Shown piece by piece: positions 34,528 through 45,451 of a DNA stretch of 64,000 nt (the first letter of the stretch is position 1; each line of letters begins with the position of its first letter). The notes under the pieces are model-generated. The model ran no database searches, was not told the DNA's origin, and saw only the letters and a list, made by a program, of their open reading frames with translations. Source of the DNA: Diaporthe sp. PMI_573 (taxonomy: Eukaryota; Ascomycota; Sordariomycetes; Diaporthales; Diaporthaceae). The stretch is from assembly GCA_021399435.1 (NCBI GenBank), contig JAJTUP010000041.1:62001-126000 (forward strand), given 5' to 3'. Position numbers and translations under genes: made by a program.

Positions 34528-35868
34528 ATGCAGCCCAACGTCATGGTCGAGATCGACCACGGGCCCCCGATGGCACTGCATCAGGAAGCCAAATCGTCAC
34601 TCCTGGAGAGGCCCCAGCCCCAGATGACGGAGTCTATGAGCGCAGTGGGCGCGAGTTCGATGTCGACATCGACCCACGGCCCCGCCGAGCATAAGCTTGA
34701 GCCCAGCATTGGAGGTATATCTAATGATGAACGCCCAGCGACAATTTTGGGATACGGCGGCAATATTCTAATCGGAAGGGAAAGCGATATGATGAGGACC
34801 GAAGAGTTCGGAGGTGGACGCACCGAGCGTCCCCAGGATTCCTACATTTCGATGACACCTCCCCGACCTAACGACGACCTCTCCACCGGGGACATCCACA
34901 AGGATGAAACAACTGTCATTGGGATGAGCAAGTTGGGGTCCATGAAGGACAATGACTGGTGGGGACAGGCTACTGGCCCCAATGGCGTGCGCGCAAGCCC
35001 AGGCAATGACTGGACCTCTGACGGGGTCCAGAGCGGAAGCTCTTGCGATATCTTACCTCCGCCAGCCCGCTCCAACGGGGACACCACGCCCGTCAGCACC
35101 ACGAGGCGCACGGGCGGTAACGTATTCACGGGACCGGCATGGGTGCCCCGAATCACGGGATCGGCACCGATCCCTTTCGATCAGCGCAGTGTGCTCGAGG
35201 AGAAGCCCATTGCGATAGTGGGAAGCAGTTGTCGCTTCTTCTCAGGGGGCACCTCATCCCCATCTGAGCTGTGGCAGCTCCTCGACGAGTCGCGAGACTT
35301 ACACCGGGTCCCGCCAGACAGCCGCTTCCGCATAGATGTCTTCCATCGGCCGAATGGCTTATACCCTGGCCGCGCCAATATACGTCGTGCGTACGACCCT
35401 GGTGTCTTCGATGCTGGCTTCTTCTGCATGAAGTCGGCCGAGGCAAAAGCCTTGGACCCACAGCAGCGTCTCTTGCGGGAAGTTTGCTTGGGAGCTTTCG
35501 AGTCCGCTTTTGAGGGGCAACCTTTCAATAGCCGCGACAACGTCGAGAATACGATCACCATCAACAAAGGCCGGATGGTCGAAGCCGACAAGGCATCCGC
35601 CTACGGCAAGTCGAACAATTCATCAGGATTGTCGTCTAGCAACATGGTCTTCAAATATTTCGATGGAACCCATTCCACAGGCCCAGAAGGCACCGCCCTG
35701 GGATTCCCAGCGTCCACGTCTTGGGCCGCCGGTTCTAAGACGAGCAGCATTGACGATGCTGCAGATATATCAATGGATGTTCTCATGTGGATGATAGAAT
35801 ACAATCTGGTAAGTTACTCAGTGACGCGAAAGGAGACTATGAACGCGGCTGACTCGAAGGACAGATGA
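34528..35868 (+). pseudogene. relic of a polyketide synthase ketosynthase domain in a 446-codon frame
   Basis: The frame begins with ~220 residues of low-complexity sequence without known domain. It then runs into the N-terminal part of a type I ketosynthase: EKPIAIVGSSCRFFSGG, SPSELWQLLDESRDLHR, PDSRFRIDVFHRPNG, GRANIRRAYDPGVFDAGFF and LDPQQRLLREVCLGAFESA. The following region keeps traces (GLSSSNMVFKYFDG) but the active-site block DTACSSS and everything after it are missing, so no catalytic Cys/His/His remains. A complete synthase would exceed 2000 residues. The open frame over 446 codons may be chance, or the remnant may still be transcribed. The GRxNxRxxY wording recalls reducing or PKS-NRPS ketosynthases. 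Confidence 0.7.
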
Positions 35869-36248
35869 CATCGCCATTCGAGTGTGAGAAGCTCACTCGC
35901 CTGTCGAATCAGTCCACCGAGCTACTACTCAATTTGGTGGCAGCCGCTATCTCTTGCTTTCATCTTTTCTTCCCCGATTCCGGCGAGAGAAGAGTGAACG
36001 CGAAGCAGTGTACTGGAAACATACACTGCCTCCTGGATGAACCGGGATAAGAGATATTATTGACTGGCATTCTCAATCTACGAATGTCAGAGAACTGAAC
36101 TGAATCACCACCATTGCCAATCCAATTGGCACCGCACTCCATTGCCTCCGGCTCGCGCTGCAAACAATAAATCGAAATCTGAGCCACAGCCGCTCAACCC
36201 AGACACAACCATACCCACAACGAACGACGCCCAACGGGCCTCGACAGA
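35869..36248. other. intergenic region / 5' leader
   Basis: About 380 nt; the right part is the probable leader of the zinc-finger gene, with a run of CAACA-type sequence ahead of the start. Nothing else seen. Confidence 0.45.
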
Positions 36249-37136
36249 ATGGATTACTACACGAGCACCGCGTCATGCAGCATGACGTTCGACGATACTG
36301 AGATCGAGGAGATGCTGCAACAGATGCAGTGGGAGCAATCAATGAACCAGGCAACAGCTGCCGACCCATACTACGACACAACCAACTTCGACCCAAGCCT
36401 CTCACCGCTGTCTGGATATGCCAGCCCCAGCAGCATGACCACAGGCAGCACCAACCCAAGCCCCTCGGTGCCGCTCCTCGACTACGATATGTCCGAGTCC
36501 TTCGCCATGGCCCAGTCTTCGGATGACCTTGGAAGTCTCTTTCCAGAACTCCTGGATCATCCTACCGACATGGACCCGGCCTGGATGGGCGCCATGCCCG
36601 AGGGCTTCGCTAGCCCCTTCCCAACCTCGGACGCCGATCAAGCCAAGGCGACATCCTCATACCCCCTCGACAGTCAGCTATACCCGACTGCAGCTCCATA
36701 TACAACGACATACAGCGGCAATTCGATTCCGAGCACCTACCTGACCACATTGCCGCCATCATCCACAACCACTACCTCACCACCCGCAGCGCCATCATCA
36801 TCATCATCGACAACACAAAAGACACCCACCACCACCGACCTCACATGCTCCCACTGCGGGGCCACCTTCACCGAGAAGACCAAACTAAATGTCCACATCA
36901 ACAAACACACCAAGCCCTTCAAGTGCGCCGCGGCCGGGTGCGAGGACTCCTTTGCCGAGAAGAAGAGCCTGCAGCGCCACCTGCTGGCCAAGTCCAAGTG
37001 GGACGAGGAGCACCGCGCCGCGGCCCGGAGCGAGGGCGTCAGGGAGGTGAAGCACCGCTGCCCTCGGGAGGGGTGCACGTACACGACGGTCCGGGACGAT
37101 AACCTGAAGAGGCATTTGAAATCTTGCGCACAGTGA
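36249..37136 (+). CDS. C2H2 zinc-finger transcription factor
   Basis: Intronless, 295 aa. The N-terminal 190 residues are acidic and Ser/Thr/Pro/Tyr-rich, as in activation domains (EIEEMLQQMQWEQ, LLDYDMSESFAMAQSSDD). Three C-terminal fingers follow: C200-C203-H216-H220 (CSHCGATFTEK), C226-C231-H244 with a distant second histidine near 255, and C271-C276-H289-C293, a C2HC form. Two TGEKP-like linkers are replaced by HTKPF and a charged 25-residue spacer. It should act in the nucleus as a sequence-specific regulator. The target is unknown; its place beside a dead ketosynthase allows, but does not show, a former pathway-specific role. Confidence 0.85.
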   Translation: MDYYTSTASCSMTFDDTEIEEMLQQMQWEQSMNQATAADPYYDTTNFDPSLSPLSGYASPSSMTTGSTNPSPSVPLLDYDMSESFAMAQSSDDLGSLFPELLDHPTDMDPAWMGAMPEGFASPFPTSDADQAKATSSYPLDSQLYPTAAPYTTTYSGNSIPSTYLTTLPPSSTTTTSPPAAPSSSSSTTQKTPTTTDLTCSHCGATFTEKTKLNVHINKHTKPFKCAAAGCEDSFAEKKSLQRHLLAKSKWDEEHRAAARSEGVREVKHRCPREGCTYTTVRDDNLKRHLKSCAQ

Positions 37137-37498
37137 GCTATGGCGTGTGCGCTGTGGGAGGGGTGGCACAAAAGAGGGCTCCGGATAGGGAGTGGGGAGT
37201 GAGTGGGGATGAATGAAACGGGGGTCTGGGGATTCCGTTAAACGTTGTCTGTTCGTCTCTAAGAATTGCTTGTATATGGCGTTGGGTAGAGTTGTGTTTT
37301 GGTTCTAGCGTAGTACAGTGAATATATTTTCCTTATTCCATACATTCTTTATCTACCATTGTTGTACACACTCGTGATTATACAGTGCTCGGCCTGGTAC
37401 TCACTTGTGCAACCTCCGCCTCCATGCTTCGTAGGCACTTCAACGAGGATTGGAGATCACATGTGGGCTGTCAACTCCTCGAATTCGATTTGTCTCCC
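37137..37498. other. intergenic region, convergent 3' flanks
   Basis: About 360 nt between convergent genes; T-rich and A-rich sequence near 37320-37350 fits 3'-end formation. No gene seen. Confidence 0.5.
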
Positions 37499-39067
37499 TC
37501 AAAATTCCAGCCATTTTGCCCATTTTCGGATGACGCTCTTCTGTGGCTGAGCATGTTCACCGTTGCTCTTCTCTTGCGGCCGAGAATGCTCGTTCATGTC
37601 CCCGGTCTGAGGCCCACCGTGATCACTGGGAGCCTTTCTCTGGGACCAAAAGTGCTCTTTGTGCCAGTCCAGCAGTCCAGGTATTACGTCTGGGCCGGCG
37701 CTGTGGACATACACGGCCCGGGGGTAATTGAGCGGGATATGGGTGCAATCGCCAGCCCTTGATGGCGGACAAAAGACGCCACGACACGGCGCGCCGTGGG
37801 TCCGGACGGCCTCCCTGAGGGCATCCAAGAGGCCTGCGACCTGGCGGAGGCCGCTTTGATTCTTGTGCTCGAAGCGACTGACTAACTCGCCCATCTCAAC
37901 CACCGTGAGCTCGCCCGGGCTCCCGCCTTGGCCAGCTGGGACGGCGTCGGCGACGCCTAGTTTAGTCTGGCCACAGAGCCACAGGCGCGGGGCGGTTCTT
38001 CTGAGGCGCTGGTACTCGTTATCCTGTGCTCGATGGCGCACAGCGCCGTGGAACGCCATGGATGTCTGTATGCCTTGTCCGGCCGTGATGACATCGATAC
38101 CATGCACCTCGCGCGCCGGGGGCTGATCGGAGGGACCCGTGGAGGTTGGCCTCTTTTGTATGGTGCCATTGGCTCTTGTACACACCAAGCAGGAGAGTGG
38201 ACCGAATTTGTAGCGCAGTAGTCGGAAATGGACCGAACTGTCTTCAACCTCGGGCACCGAGTCTGTGGCAGCCTTGTAGTGTTGCCAGTGGGGGCGCACT
38301 GGGCTGGCGAGCTTCGCAGACCCTGTGAGCTTCGCAGACCCTGTGGATTTCGTTCGGGGTTGTATGACAAGTGTGTTGTCAACGAGCGACATGTTGAAAC
38401 CAAAACTGACGGAACCGTGATAGAAACGATACGTCCCAAGCAGAGCGGCCGCCAAGAAACCGAGCAGCACATCTTCATGGATCATAACGTCTACATCATT
38501 CAGTTTCAGCTCCGGCTTCATGACGTACAAAGCGGCAATAGCATCGTCCCAGAACGTCCCCCGGGGTCTTCTCCCCGGATTACAATATCCAAAGAGATCT
38601 CTAGGCGCCGGCAGATCCGAAGACTCGTGCGTCCCGGACTTGGGTCTACTTGCATCCCCTTGGATATCCTGATTAGTATTTCTCGGCTGTGAATGCGGTC
38701 TCATCGATCTGAGCCATCAGTGGGGCGTACCAGGGACATATATCGCCTGTCTGGAGCCGCTGGCCTGGTTCCAACTGCATAGGCACTCGATCTTGGAGGC
38801 CACCTGCCTCACGGGCTCCTTGCATTCTAGAGATGAGTTTAGATCGATTGACTTGATCGGCTCTCCGAATTGTTCCAGGAGCCATCGGTCCGTAGCTTTT
38901 ACAGTTTCGGGGCGAAGAGGGGAGAGTTGGTCGCATCTCGCCTGCTGCTCGCTGGAAATCCACCTTGGCTTGCGAACGAGCAGACGTGACCGCGCCTGTG
39001 ACTTTGCCGTCGGTCGCAGCAGCCCTTGCCAGGCCGATCTTGAGACTACGCCACCGGCAGTAGTCAT
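37499..39067 (-). CDS. uncharacterised fungal protein (family often auto-labelled GGPP synthase)
   Basis: Two exons, complement(join(37499..38658,38731..39067)), 498 aa. The 72-nt intron has donor GTACGC and a perfect TACTAAT branch point before ATCCAAG; it joins IYVPG to DASRPKSG in phase. Family landmarks: FGEPIKSIDLNSS, SKIECLCSWNQ, IYVPG, IAALYVMKPELKLNDVDVM, LVDNTLVIQP, LLRYKFGPLSCLV. From memory, this is a large fungal family commonly given the name geranylgeranyl pyrophosphate synthetase in automatic annotation, although I see no DDxxD prenyl-diphosphate motif here. I therefore give no enzymatic function. A short in-frame duplication (LTGSAKL) sits in the middle. Confidence 0.65.
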
Positions 39068-40005
39068 AATGATTTAATCGTTTGTGGCAATTGGGAGCTG
39101 CATGGATGAGACGTGTCCCGCAGAGGAGGGTTGAGGAAATTTGAGCCCGGGGAACATGCCGATGAGATTGAGCAGGCCTCGCGTTGAATGAGGTTGAGCC
39201 AGGTCGAAGCTTGCAGTGGACAAACCACGCTGGTGAAAAAGTATCCATATGGATTAGTCATCAGCTGCTGTGCCTATGGTTGGCAGTGCCTCGCCCCCTC
39301 ATGCCCAGCCGCATATGCTGGACGGCCATTCATACAGCCTGAGCAGTGTGCATTGATCAGGGTCGCCGTGTGCTTGACGTATAAAACACCGCATTATCTT
39401 GATACTTGGCTATCTCAACAGGGCTTTAGATCATGTTACCTTTTCAAAAACTAATTAGCTACTAACTTATATATAACCTTAATAGTTAATAATATTAATA
39501 ATAATACTAATAGTAAGGATAATAGTAAGGAAATATATATATTAGCCTTCTATAGGAGCAGCTATGGCGACACATTTCCTTAGGATGGGGCTAGGGTCTT
39601 TGGATTGCAACTCAGCACATTTTCTAAAAGGCGACTCGCTGGCATCCACACACTTCCTCATTGTTCTTTGTGCTAGACCCAGCGAGAAAAGTGAAGAGAG
39701 AATCCGATCACAAATGCCGCCTAACCGGACTTGGCTGCACAGACCACCAAGAATCATTGACATCGACTGCGTTCTTTGTTGTCAGTTGCCTCATATCAAG
39801 TCTCTGCAGCCCTGGTCGCTTTGAAGTGCTGAAACTCAAGTTGCTCCTTTCCACCAGCAGACGTGACATGTTGAATCACTGGCAAGTAAGGCGCCCAGCC
39901 CCGTCAACCCAAACGAGACTTGATTTGCCCCACATCATAAATAGTCTGGCGTTTCCGGTATTTTGACTTGATCTTCCCTCTCTCCCTCCCTCTCTCTCTC
40001 TCTTC
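39068..40005. other. intergenic region with AT-rich island
   Basis: About 940 nt. The stretch 39440-39545 is nearly pure A/T (TAATA/TATATA runs), unlike its flanks; this fits RIP-type decay of an old repeat. A pyrimidine run (39970-39995) directly precedes the next start codon, as is common in fungal promoters. Confidence 0.45.
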
Positions 40006-41346
40006 ATGGCAAGACCACAGAACTTGAAGCGCAAGAGATACGTCGCTGATGAGCCTTTGATTGGGGTCCGTCCCGTCAAGGCTCTCCGAGCAAATCAATC
40101 TTTCCAAGGCAAGCACTCAACTAGGCGATCAAGTCAACGGCGCACGACAGCTAGGCCGGTGGCAAAACGTACCGAAACGACCACCAATGCGCATAACAGC
40201 CCTTGGCGCTACCCTCCTGAGTTCTGGGACAGACTCTCGACAATTCCACTCATCCGGGAAGCCTTAAAAGAACTCGAACGACGACTCCGAGTACAGCCGA
40301 TTCATCCCAAGCCTTCGCCGGCTACATCCTTGCCGACGACAAGGAGATCAACATCTAACCTGGTAGGGACACTCATACCCAAACCTACAAGAGATCTCAA
40401 TCGGTTCGCTCGCCACGGCGGACCAGATTTGAACGGTCTTCGAGGGTTTTCTACGCCAAAAACAGCAAATCACAAAGCCGGTCTTTCTGAGTCTGAAGTT
40501 GCCGAGAGCAAGATTTCAATTACAGCATATCATGCTGCATTTGATCAGCATTTGACAGATCATAAAGTCTATGGACCTCGACGTTCCCAAAGGCCCGACT
40601 TAAATGCCATTCGCTCAGCCCTGCTGAAGCCCAGACCGTCGCTATCGCTCTCCCAGGTTTCGGACGGTACATTCGAGGATTTCCAGGATGCCAGCGAGGA
40701 GGCTAAAGATGAAGCTGAGGTGATGGCAGATGTGATTCCAATTATTTCTGGCACACGGAAATCCAATTATCCGTGTGCTAGAAACACGATGTTTGGGCAC
40801 CTAAAACCACTCACAGATGGTACTTTAGCAGCCGCGATGCCGGACATATACTATGGGACAGTCCCTGAGCAACTCGATCATCCAATACGCGACGACCTCG
40901 GCGAGTTGATCGTCCCCTCGACTACCTTGGATAAATCCGTTGCGCCGAACTTCTTCCTAGATGCCAAAGGCCCCAACGGATCTGGGGCAGTGATGATGCG
41001 ACAAGCCCGCTATGATGGAGCTGTTGGAGCTCGTGGTATACACGCGCTGCAGAACTACGGCGTGAAAGCATCTGTTTATGACGGCAGACCGTACACCTAT
41101 AGCGCGACCTACTATGGTGGCACTGGCACGCTTCAGCTATATGCACACCATCTCACAGCACCTGCAAGCCCGGAGGGCGAGCCAGAGTACCACATGACGC
41201 AGATTGATTCGTACGCGCTTACTGGAAATGCGAATACTTTTCGTCAAGGAGTGACAGCCTTCAGAAATGCCAGGGACTTGGCAGCGCAGCATCGCCACGC
41301 CTTCATCCAAGCCGCAAATTCTAGAGACACAGGGAAAAGACGTTGA
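40006..41346 (+). CDS. uncharacterised fungal protein (possibly DUF7924 type)
   Basis: Intronless, 446 aa. A basic N-terminus (PQNLKRKRYVADEPL, RRSSQRRTTARP) precedes WRYPPEFWDRLSTIPLIREALKELERR, then a C-terminal block YGTVPEQLD, APNFFLDAKGPNGSGAVMMRQARYDGAVGARG and QIDSYALTGN. The acidic-K-G block with conserved D/E and K (LDAKG, RQARYDG) is laid out like a restriction-endonuclease-like fold, but this is inference. I recall such proteins in fungal genomes as a multi-copy family of unknown role. Past the stop, another frame stays open to 41488 with an acidic, protein-like tail (see findings), so this copy may have suffered a frameshift. Confidence 0.6.
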   Translation: MARPQNLKRKRYVADEPLIGVRPVKALRANQSFQGKHSTRRSSQRRTTARPVAKRTETTTNAHNSPWRYPPEFWDRLSTIPLIREALKELERRLRVQPIHPKPSPATSLPTTRRSTSNLVGTLIPKPTRDLNRFARHGGPDLNGLRGFSTPKTANHKAGLSESEVAESKISITAYHAAFDQHLTDHKVYGPRRSQRPDLNAIRSALLKPRPSLSLSQVSDGTFEDFQDASEEAKDEAEVMADVIPIISGTRKSNYPCARNTMFGHLKPLTDGTLAAAMPDIYYGTVPEQLDHPIRDDLGELIVPSTTLDKSVAPNFFLDAKGPNGSGAVMMRQARYDGAVGARGIHALQNYGVKASVYDGRPYTYSATYYGGTGTLQLYAHHLTAPASPEGEPEYHMTQIDSYALTGNANTFRQGVTAFRNARDLAAQHRHAFIQAANSRDTGKRR

Positions 41347-41603
41347 CAGCTCAGCAAAGTGATACTATTGTGGTTTCAACAGACCCAGAACAAGAGGGCA
41401 GCGCAAACCCAAACGGGTATCTTGGCAGTGTGGCTAATGGCACCCTGGGGGACGACGATCTGGTGATGCTGCAGAAGGGGATGAAGTAGCCTGTAAATTT
41501 ACAAGCAGACCCACGAGTAGCCGTACACTTTCATTTGATCGGCATCCAGCTTGACCACAAGCTTTACGTTGAGCTTTACGTCAGGTCAACGTCCAAGCCG
41601 GCG

Positions 41604-41645
41604 GAAGGGAAAAAAAGGAAGGAAAAAAAAGGAAGGAAAAAAAAA
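41604..41645. repeat. A-rich microsatellite
   Basis: Three copies of GGAAGG separated by runs of seven to nine A. Simple-sequence DNA with no coding meaning. Confidence 0.8.
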
Positions 41646-43379
41646 GCTTCTACACGCCATAGAGACTCGCACACACCCTTCGTCAAGTTCTGCCCGCCAC
41701 ACAAGACAAAATAGCCTTAACAAGAACACCTAGGTAATGATCAGAATGCTGACCGCGGCGTTGCATCTCAGCTCCCATTTCAAGCAGGACCAGCGCGTAA
41801 CGCGCAAGTTTTGCAGGCTACGCGAGCAACGCGTCCAACCGCAGGGCAGTACATACTTTGGGTCTGTTCTGGGGAATGGTGGACACTGCTAAACAAGAGA
41901 ATGTCGTGAGCAAGGGGCTTTTGATTCGGTTGTCGGCGGTCTGTATGGGTGTAGATCTGGGTGACACTGAGCTAATGTTTCACATCAGCAGTTGCTTTGA
42001 TATCTAATGTGTAGCACCGGTGGTTCTTTCATCGCTTGCTCTGGTTTTGTTCCCTGGGTATTATGTGAAGATTGCTTGGATGAAAGGGAAAGACTCAGGG
42101 AGTCATTGCAGAAGACCACCCTCTGAAGACGCCTCTAGCATCGCAATGCCAGTGGTGTTATAGGAGTTTCCAACTGAATGAAGCATTATTTGACCTGGCC
42201 CGATGGGGTGATTTCCAAGTACTGGATCGCCAACTTCATATCCGAGCTGTTCCATTCGCCTGATATTCTGCCGCTTGGTATGGGTCCGATATCTGGATCC
42301 CCCGCCTTCATTAATGCACATGCTGATGGAGAGGGTGGATATTTCTGGACACCCATCATTTTTAGCCTCAGGTCTCCAAACGCACAGCAAGGCGGAGCGT
42401 GACGGTACCTGACCGAAATAAAATGGCACGAGTAATGGTAGCGAACGGAATCTAATGTTTGAAAAGAAATTCCCGTGTACTTGGGCCAAATGAGTCTGGG
42501 TATTCGTCCTTGAGTACAGGAGAGTTTTGGAATCCTTGAGGAATTCGCTGCCCATTTTATACAATCCGACTGGCAAGTGACTCGTCTTGATGAGCCGGAC
42601 AGTTGAACTACCAGTCATGGAAGTGTGACCTGAAGTTGCTGAGCCCAGATTTCAAGTCGCTCTGTCATTTTGCAGTTCTCATATTGTCCTCATGTAATTC
42701 GGGCTGTGATCTGAAAGGCCGGATCTTTTGGGCATAGCATTTGATGCGACTTGATGACTTCAGGAGTTTTAGAGATTGAAGGCTTTAGAGTTGTCTAGAC
42801 TGCGCAACATATGGACTTTGACATGCAGGGCTGGATCTCCTGTACATTCCTTTGGTATTTGTCGACAGTTTTTCTGTTGCATGAAGATTCGTGTCATACA
42901 TGGGTCAGCACGGATATTGGATTTGAGGAATGAGATAGCTCTGTTCCACCCGTATTCATTTTGTGCATGTACAGGATGTGGCTAAGCACCTATTGTTACA
43001 ACCATCCCACCCTCAGGCTCAGGTGTTGAAAGCACTTCTTGACGAAAAAGGACTGGTGAAATCCTGATACGCCCGATGGTTTCAAAGAGTACCAAATACT
43101 TTTCTGTTGAATTCTTGCATCGGTAAACTCTTTAGGCAGTCATCATTCGCTACAACTCGTAGCCCACAAACGGGGCCGAACCGCGATTACCCCGGGTATT
43201 GACCACTATGGGCGTACTCACCATCACATATTCGTAGTGGGGGACAGAAAAGTCCGAAAAGTCCAAGAATTGCCAATTATCAATCCAAAAACCGAGGCGC
43301 CTGTTCCAATTATGCGCCCACCCCCTCCTCACACCCGTCGGCCAAGACAACCCTTAACGGTGTCCTTGGTGTCCACTGC

Positions 43380-43560
43380 GGTGACTCTCGCTTGAATTCT
43401 AGCACGGTATTCGCAACATCCCCAATTATTTGGTGTTTCGACCCGTTGAATACCTCTGGGTACAAGGGATGCTAGTTCGACCGGCCGCGCGTGTAACGAC
43501 GAAGGCTTCTTCGAGGACGGGTGATCATCATATCCGCTATTGGTTGCGAGTACTTAAATT
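43380..43560 (-). pseudogene. relic of the histidine-tailed gene family (third copy)
   Basis: The minus-strand frame reads HARPVELASLVPRGIQRVET followed by NNWG. It aligns with ARPVELDPPVPIRQVKT..EWG of the gene at 50384-51376 and PRPVELRSHVPRGIREVET..SWG of the gene at 44618-45451. No intact start is visible and similarity fades after WGCCEYRA; no second exon or histidine tail is found downstream. It is a truncated third copy in the same orientation as the intact two. Confidence 0.65.
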
Positions 43561-44617
43561 GAAGAGTTCCAGGGCCAGTTCTTATGACAGGATATACGAG
43601 TAGACTCGTCGATGACAAGTTGCTGAAGCTCATGACATTTTCCAAGCACAGAGTCTCACCACACTCTCTCACCGGTTCTGTTCTATGCTCAAATCAATGT
43701 ACCCAGTGCCATCTCCTACCCCTAGTTCTGATGATCGGTACGCATCATCGACTGCATCAACATCAATTTCCAGCACAGTTGATTCATGACATAATTGTAC
43801 CCCTTCAATGTACCACTCGCGGTGATTGAGGCTGCGCTGACCACATATCTATAGTAGGCGGTGCTTTCACATATATCTGGTATGGGAGGCTGTTATACCT
43901 AATATAGATCCTCGGTTGCCTAAGACATCTAAGCTAGCATTGTCCGGTCTTTGTGGTGCATCCATCTATCTCACTGCTTCACAGCGCCCCACGCCTCCGC
44001 TCACAACACTTTTGTTTTTCATGGCCAGACGGGGAACAATATTATGTGTATCTGGAGAATCATAAAACTGGGAATCCAAACGCAACTGGAAGAACGTGGA
44101 CGAGGCCCTCCCCGAGAAGCGCACGGATTTCTAGATAACAGCATGGCGACAGTCATTGTTTCCACGTCATCCTGGTAGGATACATATTACTTCAGACATT
44201 CCAATTACCGCATGCTCATCCGTGTGTGGTAGTTGAAATCTCTAATTATGAGCTCGTCCTTACCAACATGAGAGAGGCTTTCCATTTCTTCCCATGATCA
44301 TAGTAATAAAGCCCGTCCTTTACTCTTATCTTCTAATCTACCCCGTACTCGGTACAATGTGGATGCAGTCACTGGTCCTCCCTCATTACACAGTTTATTA
44401 CAGTAACACAGCCACATTCTTAAAACATAAACAACGTGAACATGGAACCGGCTGTGGCTCCACTACTATCCCCGATCCAAGACGACATCTTATCACCATA
44501 ACATCACGGGTTTTATCGCTGAATATGTTGCATTACTGCAGCGTCCAAAAACTCCGAGTCCAAAAGTATAATTCTCCATGTGAATCCTGGACCTCCCTAT
44601 TTCCCGGGGAACAATCT

Positions 44618-45451
44618 TTACCGTCTTCTACCATGTCCTCCGCCGTGATGATGTCCTCCATGTTGGTGATGCTGCGCTGAGTGGGCTCTAAACTCAACAC
44701 AAAAGTGGAAATAGAAACCGGCTGGATCTTGTGGAACAAAGTTAAACCGAGAAACCTTAAACCTTGCGCGCTTCATGTCCTCGTTCTGTGTCACCATTGT
44801 CTTCGCACATTTGCCGAACGGGGTCCTGTTGAAGGTCTTGTCGAAGGCCCGCTGATGCGTTTGATCTTGACCACGACATGAAAGCGCCAACGGCCTCGAG
44901 AGATCCAGACGCATGTCTTCGTATATCTCCCGCCTGACACGATCTAAAGCATCCTCTGTGACAGTCTCGAAGTAAATCTTTCGCAAATTTTGAGTGGGTT
45001 GTCCAAGGAAACTGTGCCAGAAGCTTAAAAAGACGGCGGCGGCGAGTGGCCGTTCGCGTCGCGGGTCTCTGTCCATATAGATTTCTTTAACAACCCTGTC
45101 ATATGTTCCGAGGTCAGCCAGCGATCTTAGATGTGTTCATTTGAACATTGCCACATCGCGTAGGATATAGTTTCATCCGTACAACAAGCCTTTGTCGTTG
45201 CTTGCCCCAAGCAGAACAATATGTGGGTCATTAGGGCCAGATTCGACATGATTGATTGTGTAATACTCGATTGGAGGACTGCTTCTGTCGGTGGGGTCGT
45301 CCTGGAGTCCAGACTCAACAGCAAAGTAGCCCCAGGATTCTAGTGTCTCAACCTCCCGAATACCTCTAGGTACATGAGAACGTAGTTCGACAGGCCGTGG
45401 TCCAGCTTGTTGTCCTCCACCCGGGTCTTCACCAGGGTTACCAAAACACAT
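44618..45451 (-). CDS. unrecognised protein with histidine-rich tail (paralog A)
   Basis: Two exons, complement(join(44618..45095,45183..45451)), 248 aa. The 87-nt intron (donor GTACGG, acceptor GACAG) sits exactly where paralog B at 50384-51376 has its intron, joining GLL to VVKEIYMDRDP. Shared blocks: PVEL (20-23), VET..SWG, YYTINH, IVLLGASNDKGLL, DPRRERPLAA, FLSFWH (112-117), a helical stretch with LRKIYFETVTEDALDRVRREIY, FGKCAKTM, and a C-terminus HHQHGGHHHGGGHGRRR. There is no signal peptide or membrane segment. I recognise no known family. The histidine run may bind metal or RNA/DNA, but that is only inference. The conserved intron and coding-type divergence between copies argue for a real gene. 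Confidence 0.65.

Larger units (their letters stand above)
41347..44617. other. 3.3 kb gene-poor region
   Basis: No confident gene. The longest frame (42103-42618 minus, 171 codons) has no domain and its antisense frame is equally open over part of it. The only recognisable content is an A-rich simple repeat (41604-41645) and a relic of the histidine-tailed gene family (about 43380-43560). Confidence 0.45.

Noticed and set aside
42103..42618. 171-codon minus-strand frame
   Set aside because: No domain, no homology to the neighbouring His-tailed family, and an antisense frame of similar quality.
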